A stretch of DNA of 64,000 nucleotides from Fretibacter sp964410285 (GCA_964410285.1 CAYPFR010000001.1:124001-188000); one strand, 5' to 3'; counted from the first letter of the stretch, positions 8,537 to 17,860 are shown. Notes: generated from the sequence alone by a model not told the origin. Program-made: numbers and translations.

Positions 8537-9907
8537 TTACTTTCCTACGCAAAAGCGGGAAAAAATTCTGTCAAAAACGGCCTCAATATCTGTTTCCCCT
8601 GCCAGTTCTCTTAGGGCTTGAAGGGCCGCTCGGAGATCATCGCCCGCAAGTTCGGGCGCGCGGCCCAGCGCGCCATGGGCGCGGTCAATTGCCGCCAGCG
8701 CCCGCTCCGCGCAGTCTTTGTGGCGCGCGCGGGTCAGGCCAATATCGCCCATCGGACTATATTTTTCGCGAACCGTCGCTTCAAGGGCTTCAACAAGGGC
8801 CGGCAAACCTTCGCCTGTCAGCGCGCTAACGGCAAATAGCCGGACGTTATCGGGCGGGGCGAGGGTTTCTGGGCTTACTCCAAGATCACTTTTGTTAAGC
8901 ACGAGAAAATCGCCGGCCCGCATGAGGCTATAACTTCCCCCGCCGCTCTCTGGCGTCTTCGGATCGCCTGCCTTTTGTCCGTCAAAAATCACGAGCCGCA
9001 ACTGCGCATTTTTTGCGCGCGCGCGTGCGCGGCGAATGCCCTCTGCCTCAATAGCGTCGCCGCTCTCTCGAAGCCCTGCTGTATCAAGCAGGCGCACCGG
9101 AAGGCCTCCAAGCACGAGGTTCATTTCAAGAACATCACGGGTCGTCCCGGCTTGATCTGTCACAATGGCCGCATCCCGTCCTACTAATATATTGATTAGG
9201 CTAGATTTTCCGGCATTGGGGGGGCCTATCACTGCTATATCTATGCCGGCCCGGATATGTTCTCCGCGCGCCGCCGTGCCAAGCATTTTTGAAATATCAC
9301 GTGATAAATCCTGCAGCGGCTTTGCCGATTTATGTGACAGACCCTCGGGAATATCGCCCTCATCTGGAAAATCGATCTCCCCCTCAATCTGAGCGAGCGC
9401 GTCCAAAATACGGCTGCGCCAGTCCTCATACACCGCCTTTAGCCCGCCTTGCATTTGCCGCAGCGCCTGTACGCGCTGCCCTTCGGTTTCCGCATCAATG
9501 AGGTCCGCCAGCCCCTCCGCTTCGGTTAAATCCAGCCGCCCGTTTTCAAAAGCGCGCCGTGTAAACTCTCCGGCCTCGGACTGCCGCGCGCCGCCGCCCA
9601 AAAGGGCACCCGCCATGGCCTCTATCACGGCGGGACTGCCGTGAACTTGAAACTCTGCGCAGTCCTCGCCCGTAAAGCTCCTTGGAGCGGGCATCCAAAT
9701 GACCAACCCCTCGTCAATGACCGTCCCGTCATTATCCTTTACTCGGCTCAGCGCAGCGTAGCGAGGCGCGGGCAAGGCTTTGCCTGTCAGTTTCTGCGTT
9801 ATATCCGCCGCCTTCTGACCGCTCAACCGAAAGACGGAGACGCCGGCGCGCCCGGGCGCGGAGGAGAGCGAAAAAATCGTATCTGAAAAGCCGTGGCCTG
9901 CCATCAT
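8537..9907 (-). CDS. mnmE: tRNA modification GTPase MnmE
   Basis: MnmE (TrmE) is a potassium-activated GTPase that works with MnmG on tRNA U34. The 456-residue protein has the N-terminal folate-binding domain (SAPGRAGVSVFRLSG; GEFTRRAFENGRLDLTEAEG), the G-domain with Walker A GPPNAGKSSLIN, the DxxG motif LLDTAGLRES and NKSDLG, and the conserved C-terminal Cys in FCVGK. The start is one of two adjacent ATG codons, with GAGGATGAG upstream. It heads the minus-strand ori-proximal cluster. Confidence 0.97.
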   Translation of the reverse strand: MMAGHGFSDTIFSLSSAPGRAGVSVFRLSGQKAADITQKLTGKALPAPRYAALSRVKDNDGTVIDEGLVIWMPAPRSFTGEDCAEFQVHGSPAVIEAMAGALLGGGARQSEAGEFTRRAFENGRLDLTEAEGLADLIDAETEGQRVQALRQMQGGLKAVYEDWRSRILDALAQIEGEIDFPDEGDIPEGLSHKSAKPLQDLSRDISKMLGTAARGEHIRAGIDIAVIGPPNAGKSSLINILVGRDAAIVTDQAGTTRDVLEMNLVLGGLPVRLLDTAGLRESGDAIEAEGIRRARARAKNAQLRLVIFDGQKAGDPKTPESGGGSYSLMRAGDFLVLNKSDLGVSPETLAPPDNVRLFAVSALTGEGLPALVEALEATVREKYSPMGDIGLTRARHKDCAERALAAIDRAHGALGRAPELAGDDLRAALQALRELAGETDIEAVFDRIFSRFCVGK

Positions 9908-10000
9908 GGTCTCATCCTCTATGCGCGCTGGATTGCGCTCGCTGCACTATATGCCGCCCGGGCCCTTACTCTGCCAAGCCCTAATATGCTAGGCGGGCGC

Positions 10001-10912
10001 ATGATCAAATCTATCCTTATCGCCGCGAGCGCGCTTTCGCTTGTTTTTACCCTTGGCTGCCAAGATGGCTCCGACCTTACAAGTCCGGACGCAAAGGAAG
10101 TTTCTGACAGATGGCCGCCGCTGGCCGAACGTTTGAACTGCCTGCCGGAGGCGGGCGCTCTCATTGCGGCCCATCGCGGCACGTCAAAAAATGAAGGCCT
10201 TGCGGAAAATGCATTGGGAAGTTTGGCGGCTCTGCAAAAGGGCGGAATTTTAGTCACCGAGATTGATGTCGCGCGGCTTGGTAGCGGGGAACATATTCTT
10301 TTTCATGATGGCGTCTGGGAGGATAAATCAACGGGCCGCGGACCGGTGGCCTCAACATCATTTTCTCAGGCCCAAAATTACCTTTTGAAGGATAACCGCG
10401 GCGGCGTCACCTCCGAGCGCCCGCCCTTGCTGCGTGATTATCTTCGCGCTGCCAAAGGCCGTGCCTATGTCGAGATCGATTTTAAATCCAGTGCAAATTA
10501 TGAGCAGGTCATTGACCTTATCCGGGCCGAAGGCATGGAGGGCGATGTTGTCCTGATTGCTTATTCCAAAGGACAGGCCGCGAAACTCTCCCGGCTTGCA
10601 CCGAAAATGGCGCTCTCGGTTCCTGTAAAAAAAATTGGCGATATCAGGGCCTACCGCGCATCTGGGGTAAAAACCAAACAGCTTTACGGCTGGATTGGGG
10701 GGCGCGTAGAGCAGCAAGGCTTGCCGCAGCAGCTTATGCAAGCAGGTATTCCTATTCTCGGTAAAAGCCAGCAGCCAAAATCCGCCGGGCCAGCCTCTAT
10801 TATCGTGAGCGATTATGCTCTTCAGAAATCTGTCTTTGAGGGGGCCATCGGCCTTGGGCGGGGGGAACGCCAAAGCTATAAAAATTGCCTATATCCGCTG
10901 GGCGAGAAATAA
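10001..10912 (+). CDS. Glycerophosphodiester phosphodiesterase-like lipoprotein
   Basis: From ATG 10001 the protein is 303 residues with a lipoprotein signal (SLVFTLGCQ, Cys about residue 20). The body follows the GDPD fold: IAAHRGTSKNEGLAENALGS gives the catalytic His-Arg and the E-N pair, VTEIDVARLG the metal-binding E-x-D, and HILFHDGVWE the second catalytic His-Asp. YVEIDFKSS follows. It would hydrolyse glycerophosphodiesters at the outer membrane or periplasm. A longer in-frame ORF reaches back to 9893, but it overlaps the mnmE start and only the ATG at 10001 gives a proper signal peptide. A bidirectional terminator follows. Confidence 0.85.
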   Translation: MIKSILIAASALSLVFTLGCQDGSDLTSPDAKEVSDRWPPLAERLNCLPEAGALIAAHRGTSKNEGLAENALGSLAALQKGGILVTEIDVARLGSGEHILFHDGVWEDKSTGRGPVASTSFSQAQNYLLKDNRGGVTSERPPLLRDYLRAAKGRAYVEIDFKSSANYEQVIDLIRAEGMEGDVVLIAYSKGQAAKLSRLAPKMALSVPVKKIGDIRAYRASGVKTKQLYGWIGGRVEQQGLPQQLMQAGIPILGKSQQPKSAGPASIIVSDYALQKSVFEGAIGLGRGERQSYKNCLYPLGEK

Positions 10913-10937
10913 AGCCGCAACAGGTGGGGGGTCATAA

Positions 10938-10963
10938 AAAACCCGCGCTCTTGGCGCGGGTTT
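10938..10963. terminator. Bidirectional terminator between GDPD and redoxin genes
   Basis: AAACCCGCGC, a short TCTTG-type loop and GCGCGGGTTT form a 10-bp GC-rich stem flanked by A and T runs. It lies between the convergent GDPD (+) and redoxin (-) genes and can serve both. Confidence 0.85.
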
Positions 10964-10990
10964 GTGAAATTTCATGGCTGAGCTTAGGCC

Positions 10991-11617
10991 TTAGCTGCCG
11001 TATTTTACGCTGCATCCATAAGGCGCAGTTTCCGGCACGGCGACTTCCCCGCCGGACTTCACGGCGCTTAGCGCTTCGCGGACATAATTACGCGCGCCGG
11101 CGGCGTCGGCCGGATTTGCACTGCGGTTATCATCAATTGCACCTTGATAGACCAGCGTCTGGTCGGCGTTGATGACATACATGTGGGGCGTTGTTCTCGC
11201 CGAGAAAACCCGGCCCGCATCTCCGCTACCATCTAGGATCACCGCCGTCGGCGCTGCGTCTCTTGATGTGGTCAGTTCATTCGCCTGCTCGCCGGAGACA
11301 TAGCCTTGCTTTCCGGGGGCTGAAGAAATTACGCTAAGCCAGACGGTATCTCCGCCCGCAACGGCTTCCTTCTGAAGCTTTTGCATATTATTACTTACGT
11401 AATGTTTCTTGACATAGGGGCAGCCGTGGTTCGTCCACTCTAGCACCACATTTTTGCCGGCGAAGTCAGACAAATTATGGACTGTGCCATTGCTATCTGT
11501 GACCTGTAGGTCGCTAACTGTGCTGCCGGTTGCGACCTTAGCCGAAGCCGTGCCGCAAAGGGCCAGAACGGCCAATGAGGCAATTGTCGTTGCTTTTAAG
11601 CGGGTTGAAAGTGTCAT
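10991..11617 (-). CDS. Periplasmic redoxin (thioredoxin-fold) protein
   Basis: The 208-residue protein has a signal peptide ending near ALCGTASA, then a thioredoxin/peroxiredoxin fold: LSDFAGKNVVLEWTNHGCPYVKKHY supplies the active-site Cys in a C-P-Y context without a second CxxC cysteine, and TPHMYVINADQTLVYQGAID is the typical cis-Pro strand region. The remaining Cys lies at the C-terminus in YGCSVKY, so a one-Cys or distant two-Cys mechanism is likely. The next gene in the same direction upstream encodes a DsbD-like electron carrier, which may reduce this protein. That pairing is inference. Confidence 0.75.
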   Translation of the reverse strand: MTLSTRLKATTIASLAVLALCGTASAKVATGSTVSDLQVTDSNGTVHNLSDFAGKNVVLEWTNHGCPYVKKHYVSNNMQKLQKEAVAGGDTVWLSVISSAPGKQGYVSGEQANELTTSRDAAPTAVILDGSGDAGRVFSARTTPHMYVINADQTLVYQGAIDDNRSANPADAAGARNYVREALSAVKSGGEVAVPETAPYGCSVKYGS

Positions 11618-11668
11618 ATATGTCTCCAGTTTTAAAGGATGGCTTTGACCGAGGGGCTAAAGCCGCGA

Positions 11669-13780
11669 TTATTTCCCAATCAAGGCGTCTCGTAACACAT
11701 TTTGTGACAGAAATTGAGGAAGTATTGCAGGGCTCACGGGATCGTGACCTGGAGGGTAAACCAAATAGAGCGGCACGCCGGACCGTCCGTGGCGCGAGAG
11801 TTCAGCTGCAATCTCTTCATTCTTATTTGTCCAGTCCGCCAGTAAAAACACGGCATTGGCTTCATCAAAAAGCGACTTTGTGTTTGGCGTATTTAAAACG
11901 ACGCGCTCATTGACTTTGCAAGACACGCACCAGGCGGCGGTGAAGTTGACAAAGACGGTTTTCCCTTCCGCGCGCAGGCGGGAGACTTCAGCGGGGGACC
12001 AAGGCCGTTTTTCGATCTTGCCATTTTGCGCGGCGTTAGCGGAAAGCTGGCCTATGGCCGGCGCGCCAATAACCGGGGCAGCGCGGGCGGCGGTGAGCGG
12101 CAGGGCCAAGGCGGCAATCAAGCTGAGCACTGCCAGCACTTTGCCGGCCCTACCGCGCTTTCCAAGCCATAGCGCAAAGGCGAATAAGAGCATAGCCGAC
12201 AAGGCCAGCAACACCCCGCCCGCGCCTGATTGTTGGGAGAGGACCCAGACAAGCCAAATCGCCGCAGCCAGCATAGGGAAGGCCAAAAACTCACGGAAGC
12301 GCACCATCCATGGCCCGGGTTTTGGTAGTCTTGCTAAAAGTGCCGGCATATAGGCCAGCAAAAGGAAAGGCAGAGCAAAGCCGATCGCCAGCGCCATAAA
12401 GACCGTGATCATAATCACTGGGGGCTGAGAAAGGGCGTAAAACACAGCCCCTCCCATAAAGGGCGCTGTGCAGGGCGTGGCGACGATGACGGCTAGCGCG
12501 CCAGTGAAAAACGCTCCCGAAGAGCCGCCGCGCGCCGCCAGCCCGCTGCCGGTATTTTGCAAAGAGGATCCGATCTCGAATACTCCCAGAAGATTCAATC
12601 CTATTGCAAAAAGTAAAAGCGCCAATATTGCAACGACTTTTGGGGATTGCAGCTGAAAGCCCCAGCCTATATTTGCCCCCGCTTGTTTGACCGCCAGTAA
12701 GACCAGCGCGAGTAAGAAAAACGTCACCAGCACGCCGGCGGTATAAAGCCAGCCCTCGCGCCGGATCTTTTCGCGGTCGGTGTGGGCGGATTTCGCCAAG
12801 CTAAGGGCCTTGATAGAAATCACCGGAAAGACGCAGGGCATAAGATTGAGAATCAGACCGCCGAGAAAGGCGCCAATGGCGGCGCCCCAAAAGGTTGGCC
12901 CGCCCGCCTCGCTTACAATTGGGGCGGAGCTCGCCGCCCCGATGTTGACATCGCCCCCGACTTCAAGGCGAAGGGAAATACCTGTGTCTTGCCCGTTCTG
13001 ACGATATCTTAAAACCCCCTCAAAAGCTTCGGGAAGGTCATTGCTCCAAGCATAATCCGCCCCCGCCGTAAGGGCAATACCCCTGCTGCCCGCCGTGAGG
13101 ACTTGCGGGTCACCCGGGCGGATGACGCCTTGGTCATAGGGAAAGAAAAAGGCATTTGAAAAATCGCCTTCTGGAAGGTCTGCAATGTTTATGGTCACCT
13201 GATCATTCGCCGCCGAAATGCTTGCGGGGAGAGATGCGGGCTTGGGCGCATCATTTATCGCCAGATTAATCGCTGCGCTCCAGCGGCTGTTTTCAACCGA
13301 CGGTCCGATCTCAATATCCAGCGCCAGATCAGCGCTCTCTGGTATGCAGACATCGTAGCAGACGAGATAGTAAACGCCAGCCTCAATCGTAACCACCGAG
13401 CCGGGCAGGGCATTTTCAGGCAATGTGACCGGTACAGGAAAATAGGGAATGCCTTCAAAACCGTAATTAATAATCGGGCCTGTGGGAATTGCGCTGGGGA
13501 GGGGCCAGACAATGTCTCCGGCCGCCGCGCCGTCCGGCAAACGCCAATCAATTTGTACGGGCTCCCCGCTATCGCCCGGATTACGCCAATAGGTGTGCCA
13601 TTTATCATCAAGCACAGTGCGAAGCGCGATCTGAATCGTTTGACCGGGCGCGGCACTCTCATGGGAGGAGACGAGCTGAGCTACAACCTTGCCCGTATCC
13701 ACAGGCGGGGACTCGGAGGCACCGGCCTTGGCACTCAGGATAAAAAGAGCACTCAAAATTAAAGCAAAAATATGTTTCAT
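11669..13780 (-). CDS. DsbD/ScsB-like protein-disulfide reductase
   Basis: The start at ATG 13780 gives a signal peptide (HIFALILSALFILSAKAGA). An N-terminal periplasmic DsbD-alpha-like domain spans about residues 25-290 (YYLVCYDVCIPESADL). A CcdA/DsbD transmembrane domain of about eight helices follows, with LMPCVFPVISIKALSLAK and IVATPCTAPFMGGAVFYAL carrying the paired membrane cysteines. A C-terminal thioredoxin domain has FTAAWCVSCKVNERVVL. It would carry electrons from cytoplasmic thioredoxin to periplasmic substrates, probably the redoxin 51 bp downstream. The N-terminal domain is longer than in E. coli DsbD and closer to the ScsB type. Confidence 0.88.
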   Translation of the reverse strand: MKHIFALILSALFILSAKAGASESPPVDTGKVVAQLVSSHESAAPGQTIQIALRTVLDDKWHTYWRNPGDSGEPVQIDWRLPDGAAAGDIVWPLPSAIPTGPIINYGFEGIPYFPVPVTLPENALPGSVVTIEAGVYYLVCYDVCIPESADLALDIEIGPSVENSRWSAAINLAINDAPKPASLPASISAANDQVTINIADLPEGDFSNAFFFPYDQGVIRPGDPQVLTAGSRGIALTAGADYAWSNDLPEAFEGVLRYRQNGQDTGISLRLEVGGDVNIGAASSAPIVSEAGGPTFWGAAIGAFLGGLILNLMPCVFPVISIKALSLAKSAHTDREKIRREGWLYTAGVLVTFFLLALVLLAVKQAGANIGWGFQLQSPKVVAILALLLFAIGLNLLGVFEIGSSLQNTGSGLAARGGSSGAFFTGALAVIVATPCTAPFMGGAVFYALSQPPVIMITVFMALAIGFALPFLLLAYMPALLARLPKPGPWMVRFREFLAFPMLAAAIWLVWVLSQQSGAGGVLLALSAMLLFAFALWLGKRGRAGKVLAVLSLIAALALPLTAARAAPVIGAPAIGQLSANAAQNGKIEKRPWSPAEVSRLRAEGKTVFVNFTAAWCVSCKVNERVVLNTPNTKSLFDEANAVFLLADWTNKNEEIAAELSRHGRSGVPLYLVYPPGHDPVSPAILPQFLSQNVLRDALIGK

Positions 13781-13898
13781 ACACTCGCTATAAAGGCACA
13801 CGCCAAGAAAAGCATCGCTAAAACGGAATTTTCACAGGAAATTGAGAGGCGCTTGACGAGGTCATATTCCTGCGCTCTATAGAGGCGGGGAGGGTTAA

Positions 13899-15968
13899 GT
13901 GCAGCCACAGCATTTTGAAAGACACGCATTCGCGGGCGCTGGCAGTGATGCGGGCGGCGGGCAAGTCCCGGCCGCAGCGCAGGACTGGCGTTATGCGGCG
14001 TTTATTTCTTATGCCCATAAGGACGGGGCCATGGCCGCGCAGCTTCACCGCAGGCTGGAAGCCTATCGTCCGCAAAAATCGCTGCGGGCGAAACGTAATC
14101 AACTGCGCCCCATCTTTCGCGATCTAGAAGAGCTGACCGCGCATCATTCGCTTTCAACCAAAATTCGCCAAGCGGTCGAAGGCTCGCGGCGGCTGATTGT
14201 TCTGTGCTCTCCGGCGGCCAAGACGTCAAAATGGGTCAATGCCGAAATCCGCCTATTTCGAGATTTGCACGGTGAAGGCGCGATATTGTGTGCATTGCTT
14301 GAGGGCACGCCTGAAACGTCTTTTCCTGAGGCGCTGACAGAAGGCGGGCGAGAGCCGCTGGCGGCCAATCTCTCGGGCGGCAAAGAAAACTTTCGAATAG
14401 GCGTCTTGCAGCTTGCGGCTTCATTGCTGGATGTAGGGCTAGATGATCTCGTGCGCCGGGATGCGCGCCGCCGCCGCCGGCTTTTTGGATCGGTAGCGTT
14501 GGGGGCGCTTTTATTCTCCGGATTTATGGCCGCCGCAACCTATAGCGCCCTGCAATCACAAAAACAGGCGGAGGCCAACCGCGCCGAAGCCGAAGGCTTG
14601 GTCGAATATATGATCACGGAGCTTAAAGGCGAATTAGAGCCTGTGGGCCGGCTTGATATTATTGACGGCGTTGGCGACCGGGTGATGAGCTATTATGAGA
14701 CGCAATCACTTTCCGAGATGCCGCAAGATCGAATCTTGCGCTATGCGCGGGCGCTGCATTTGCTCGCCCAAGTCGATATGCAGGCCCGGCGTTTTGCCGA
14801 AGCCAAGGAAAGTGTTCAAAAATCCTACGAGCTTACCCAAATGGTTATGATGCGATATCCCTCCGATAAGGAAGCTGTCTTTGCCCATGCGCAAAGCGCT
14901 TTTTACAAAGGGGACTTTCTGCGCGCAACTCAGGGGCAGGAGGGTTACAAGCCCTATTGGAAAGAATATTACGCTTTAACCCAGCAGCTCTATGCTTTTG
15001 ATAGTCAAAATTTTGACTGGGTTATGGAAGCGGCCTTTGGCGAGAATAATATGGGGATCATCTACCGTTATGAGGGCGACTTTGACATGGCGAGCACCCA
15101 TTATGATAAGGCTATCACTTTTTTTGATGAGGCACTCTCGATTGACCCGGACAATGAGCTTGCCCAGTCGGAGCGGCTCAACACAATCGTTGGCGCCGAG
15201 CAACTCTCTCTGGCCCGGGGTGAATATGGCCGGGCCATGCGCTATAGGCGGGATATTTTGACCGCCGCACAAGAACAACATGCGCGTGATAGTCGGAATT
15301 TTCAATCCAAAGGCAGGCTCGCGGCTGCGCAGTCAAACTTTGTCTGGCAATATAACCTTTTGCTCTCGCAAGAAGAGCTAGAGACGGCATTGCTCACGCC
15401 TTTATCCTCTCTGGAAGCGCTTTATAAACATGATTCAGATAATGCCGTTTGGCGAGAGCGCTATTATTGGCACCTGATTTTGGCTGCAAAGCTCACGCGC
15501 CAGAAAGAAAAAAAGCTAATGGCTATTGATCGCGCGCAGTCTGTTTTGGCAGACGGCGTCTATCGCAAGCGTTTCAGATTGTTCCTACAAGACCTCAATA
15601 TTCAAAAACACAGCCTTATGGGCCGAACACAAGACGCAAGACGGCTTGCGAGGCATTTAGCGGACGAGGCTTTTAAAGAGGCGAAAAAGCGCGTAAAGCG
15701 TACCCCCTCGACCGCCGACTCCCTCGGGACCACTGCACTACGTCTTTATGAACTCGGGGAGGGCGCCGCCGCAAAGGCACAAGCGAGCGCTCATCTTGAA
15801 TATATTGACGGGATGGAAACCAACGAATTAGACGCGCTTTTCTATCAGGCCTATTCCCATTATATTTTGGGCGATTGCGCCAAGGCTCAAAATATTCTTT
15901 CGCCCATCTTAAAAAATGGCGCGGGCACCCATCCCGCTTTGTCGCCTATTGTTCAATGTCAAAATTAA
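13899..15968 (+). CDS. TIR-TM-TPR protein
   Basis: A 689-residue protein starts at GTG 13899 with GGGGAGGG seven bases upstream. Residues about 31-160 form a TIR domain: YAAFISYAHKDGAMAAQLHR (betaA and box 1), LSTKIRQAVEGSRRLIVLCS, and SKWVNAEIRLF with a Glu near residue 116 at the place of the catalytic Glu of NAD-cleaving TIRs. A single membrane segment follows (about 197-217), then a long alpha-helical TPR-like region to the end. The layout puts TIR inside the cell and the repeats outside it. Bacterial TIRs act as NADases or produce signal nucleotides in antiphage defence; here the function is unproven. Neighbouring genes include other conflict-type proteins. Confidence 0.85.
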   Translation: MQPQHFERHAFAGAGSDAGGGQVPAAAQDWRYAAFISYAHKDGAMAAQLHRRLEAYRPQKSLRAKRNQLRPIFRDLEELTAHHSLSTKIRQAVEGSRRLIVLCSPAAKTSKWVNAEIRLFRDLHGEGAILCALLEGTPETSFPEALTEGGREPLAANLSGGKENFRIGVLQLAASLLDVGLDDLVRRDARRRRRLFGSVALGALLFSGFMAAATYSALQSQKQAEANRAEAEGLVEYMITELKGELEPVGRLDIIDGVGDRVMSYYETQSLSEMPQDRILRYARALHLLAQVDMQARRFAEAKESVQKSYELTQMVMMRYPSDKEAVFAHAQSAFYKGDFLRATQGQEGYKPYWKEYYALTQQLYAFDSQNFDWVMEAAFGENNMGIIYRYEGDFDMASTHYDKAITFFDEALSIDPDNELAQSERLNTIVGAEQLSLARGEYGRAMRYRRDILTAAQEQHARDSRNFQSKGRLAAAQSNFVWQYNLLLSQEELETALLTPLSSLEALYKHDSDNAVWRERYYWHLILAAKLTRQKEKKLMAIDRAQSVLADGVYRKRFRLFLQDLNIQKHSLMGRTQDARRLARHLADEAFKEAKKRVKRTPSTADSLGTTALRLYELGEGAAAKAQASAHLEYIDGMETNELDALFYQAYSHYILGDCAKAQNILSPILKNGAGTHPALSPIVQCQN

Positions 15969-15978
15969 TATAACCGCT

Positions 15979-15994
15979 CGTGATCATTATCACG
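15979..15994. other. Inverted repeat after the TIR gene
   Basis: CGTGAT, CATT and ATCACG form a perfect 6-bp palindrome with a 4-base centre, between the TIR gene and the next gene. It may be an operator for the downstream gene or a weak transcript end. Confidence 0.4.
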
Positions 15995-16050
15995 CCCAAA
16001 ATTCTCTGCACCCCTATGTTTTGCTCCATTATAAAATAAAGGAGACGAGA

Positions 16051-16719
16051 ATGAGTAAAAACCAAAAAAACAAAGACTATCAAACCGATTGGGAAAAATA
16101 CGTCAAGGCCAATCGGGATGCGGCCTATATGTTGCTGCCGCTTGAAATTGGGATGACAGAAAGCGGCGAGTTTTACCGTAAACGTATGGCGGCCGCAGAG
16201 GTGGCAAAAATACGGGACGGCATTATCGGCGATTTCCCTGATTATATGGACAGTAACCCCCTTGAATTTGGCGAGCCAAAGGATATTTTTGGGCGCTATA
16301 TTGAGTATTTCAAAAAACATGACGGCGCCGATATGGCGATGCCTAAAACGCCATTTGATTTGCGGATAACTCACCCGACTTGGGTTCTGTTTTCGCTGGG
16401 AAACCTCAATTGGAAATTCACAAAAAAGGGCCCGCAATTTTCGACAGAATGTGACCATGATGGTTTCGAAAGAAATTTCGTTAAGGTCGGATTGTTTGAT
16501 GACCCGCGCCTTCCAAAGAAGCGCCTACATGGGCAACCGCTTAATGAGCGAAAGCTCTTTATTCTGGCCAACCGCAATCGCTGCGCGCCTAAGGGTTTGA
16601 AATATAATTTGCATGTCGATGTTTTGCAGACGATCAACCGCAAGAATAATTCAACTATGATCGTGATTGATCCATCGGGCAGCAACAGCCCAAGGCCGCC
16701 TTGGGGGGAAGACCCTTAG
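16051..16719 (+). CDS. Unrecognised 222-residue protein of the TIR island
   Basis: The start at ATG 16051 has AAGGAGACGAGA directly upstream; a longer in-frame frame to 15916 lacks such a site and overlaps the TIR gene. The protein is soluble, with a charged helical N-terminal half and a beta-rich C-terminal half containing VLFSLGNLNWKFTKKGPQF and NLHVDVLQTINRKNN, then MIVIDPSGSNSPRPPWG at the end. I do not recognise a catalytic motif with confidence. The C-terminal I-D-P...N-x-x-P-P pattern resembles small proteins found beside nucleotide-signalling genes, but this is a weak impression. It follows the TIR gene by 82 bp in the same direction and is closed by a strong terminator. Confidence 0.7.
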   Translation: MSKNQKNKDYQTDWEKYVKANRDAAYMLLPLEIGMTESGEFYRKRMAAAEVAKIRDGIIGDFPDYMDSNPLEFGEPKDIFGRYIEYFKKHDGADMAMPKTPFDLRITHPTWVLFSLGNLNWKFTKKGPQFSTECDHDGFERNFVKVGLFDDPRLPKKRLHGQPLNERKLFILANRNRCAPKGLKYNLHVDVLQTINRKNNSTMIVIDPSGSNSPRPPWGEDP

Positions 16720-16751
16720 GCCCGCGCTAGCGCTTACCCATCAATAGCCAT

Positions 16752-16779
16752 ATTGCCTTCCCTTTGGGAGGGCAATTTT
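16752..16779. terminator. Bidirectional terminator closing the TIR island's plus-strand genes
   Basis: An 11-bp stem from 16752-16762 and 16766-16776 with a TTT loop (ATTGCC...GGCAAT at the base) is followed by TTTTA. It lies between two convergent genes and can serve both strands. Confidence 0.85.
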
Positions 16780-17731
16780 ATTGCGCCGATAGACATGTGG
16801 GCAGATGCTCAGCCAAAGCGCGGCGTAACTCCCGCGCGGGAACCGCAAAGTTGATATCGCGGCCTTGAATATAGTCTCCGCCGCAATGCAACCCGATAAA
16901 TTCCCCCGTTTTCGCGCTGATGAGGGCCCCGCCGGAATTGCCGTCTATGCTAGAGGCGCTGTGGCACAGTACAGGGCGTTTTGCATCTGTGGTATGCTGA
17001 TGCACGGACGCCATATAAAAAAAGCTCTCCTTTGCATTCAAGGGCCCGCTATCGCCTTCAACTGGCGCGGGCGGCGCGCCAAGCCTAATGACCCGCCCTT
17101 TTGACCAGCGCTTGACGTCCCATTCGGGCGCCGCCCCGTAAATGCTTTCAACGCGCAGTTTCTCAAAGCCCACCAGCGGACTGCGCGGCGCGGCAGGATA
17201 TCCGATTAAAATAGCTGTTTCATTTTCGATGCATCGGTCGATGGGCAAGATCGGCGCGCGGCGCGCGGGCGATGAAAGAGTAAGTATAACGCCGTCCATA
17301 TAAGGCAAAATCAGGGGCGGCGCGGCCTTAAAGGGGACGAAGGTGCTTTGGCTGCGCTTGCTGCGCGCTTCAAATTCAACCCCGAGCGAAGACAGCTCAC
17401 TTTGGGACGTGTGCCCAAGGCTATTGACCCAGACATGGTAATTGGTCAGCACAGAATTGGGCGCTATTAAAACAGCTGAGCCAAGGGTCTTCTTGAGTTC
17501 GCCGTCTTCGCCGCTCTGCTCACCATGCGCTCTGCCAATTCGCCCAACGGCATTATAGGCCTTGCGCATGTGCGGCGCGCTGAGCGCAGATGTATGAGAA
17601 TGTGAGCCGGAAATTAAAATAAACACTCCTTCTCTAAACCGCAGTAAAGCTTTCTTGATCGGGATGCAGGCGCAGGCAAGGATAAAATTGCTCAATTTGG
17701 CAGATATGGCGGCCCGAGAGGCAGGTTTCAC
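16778..17731 (-). CDS. Trypsin-like serine protease
   Basis: A protein of up to 317 residues with a chymotrypsin-fold peptidase (Trypsin_2 type). The catalytic triad can be placed as His99 in SVLTNYHVW, Asp146 in LPYMDGVIL and Ser266 in SSIDGNSGGALIS. FIGLHCGGDYIQGRDINFAVP matches the terminal strand of the fold. No signal peptide is clear, so it may act in the cytoplasm like the protease effectors of bacterial conflict systems. The start is uncertain: GTG 17731 or ATG 17569, neither with a good Shine-Dalgarno. It is divergent from the TRAFs-binding gene, sharing a 129-bp control region. Confidence 0.82.
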   Translation of the reverse strand: MKPASRAAISAKLSNFILACACIPIKKALLRFREGVFILISGSHSHTSALSAPHMRKAYNAVGRIGRAHGEQSGEDGELKKTLGSAVLIAPNSVLTNYHVWVNSLGHTSQSELSSLGVEFEARSKRSQSTFVPFKAAPPLILPYMDGVILTLSSPARRAPILPIDRCIENETAILIGYPAAPRSPLVGFEKLRVESIYGAAPEWDVKRWSKGRVIRLGAPPAPVEGDSGPLNAKESFFYMASVHQHTTDAKRPVLCHSASSIDGNSGGALISAKTGEFIGLHCGGDYIQGRDINFAVPARELRRALAEHLPTCLSAQ

Positions 17732-17860
17732 CTGCTAGTGTGTGGATATAATAATTGATTCTAATGAAATACACGCATAGGTTCGCTCCCAGCGGTGTGA
17801 TGTCCATCATGGCGCGAGGCTCTGATATGAGTTAAACATAGTGGTCTTTATGGAGTTAAA

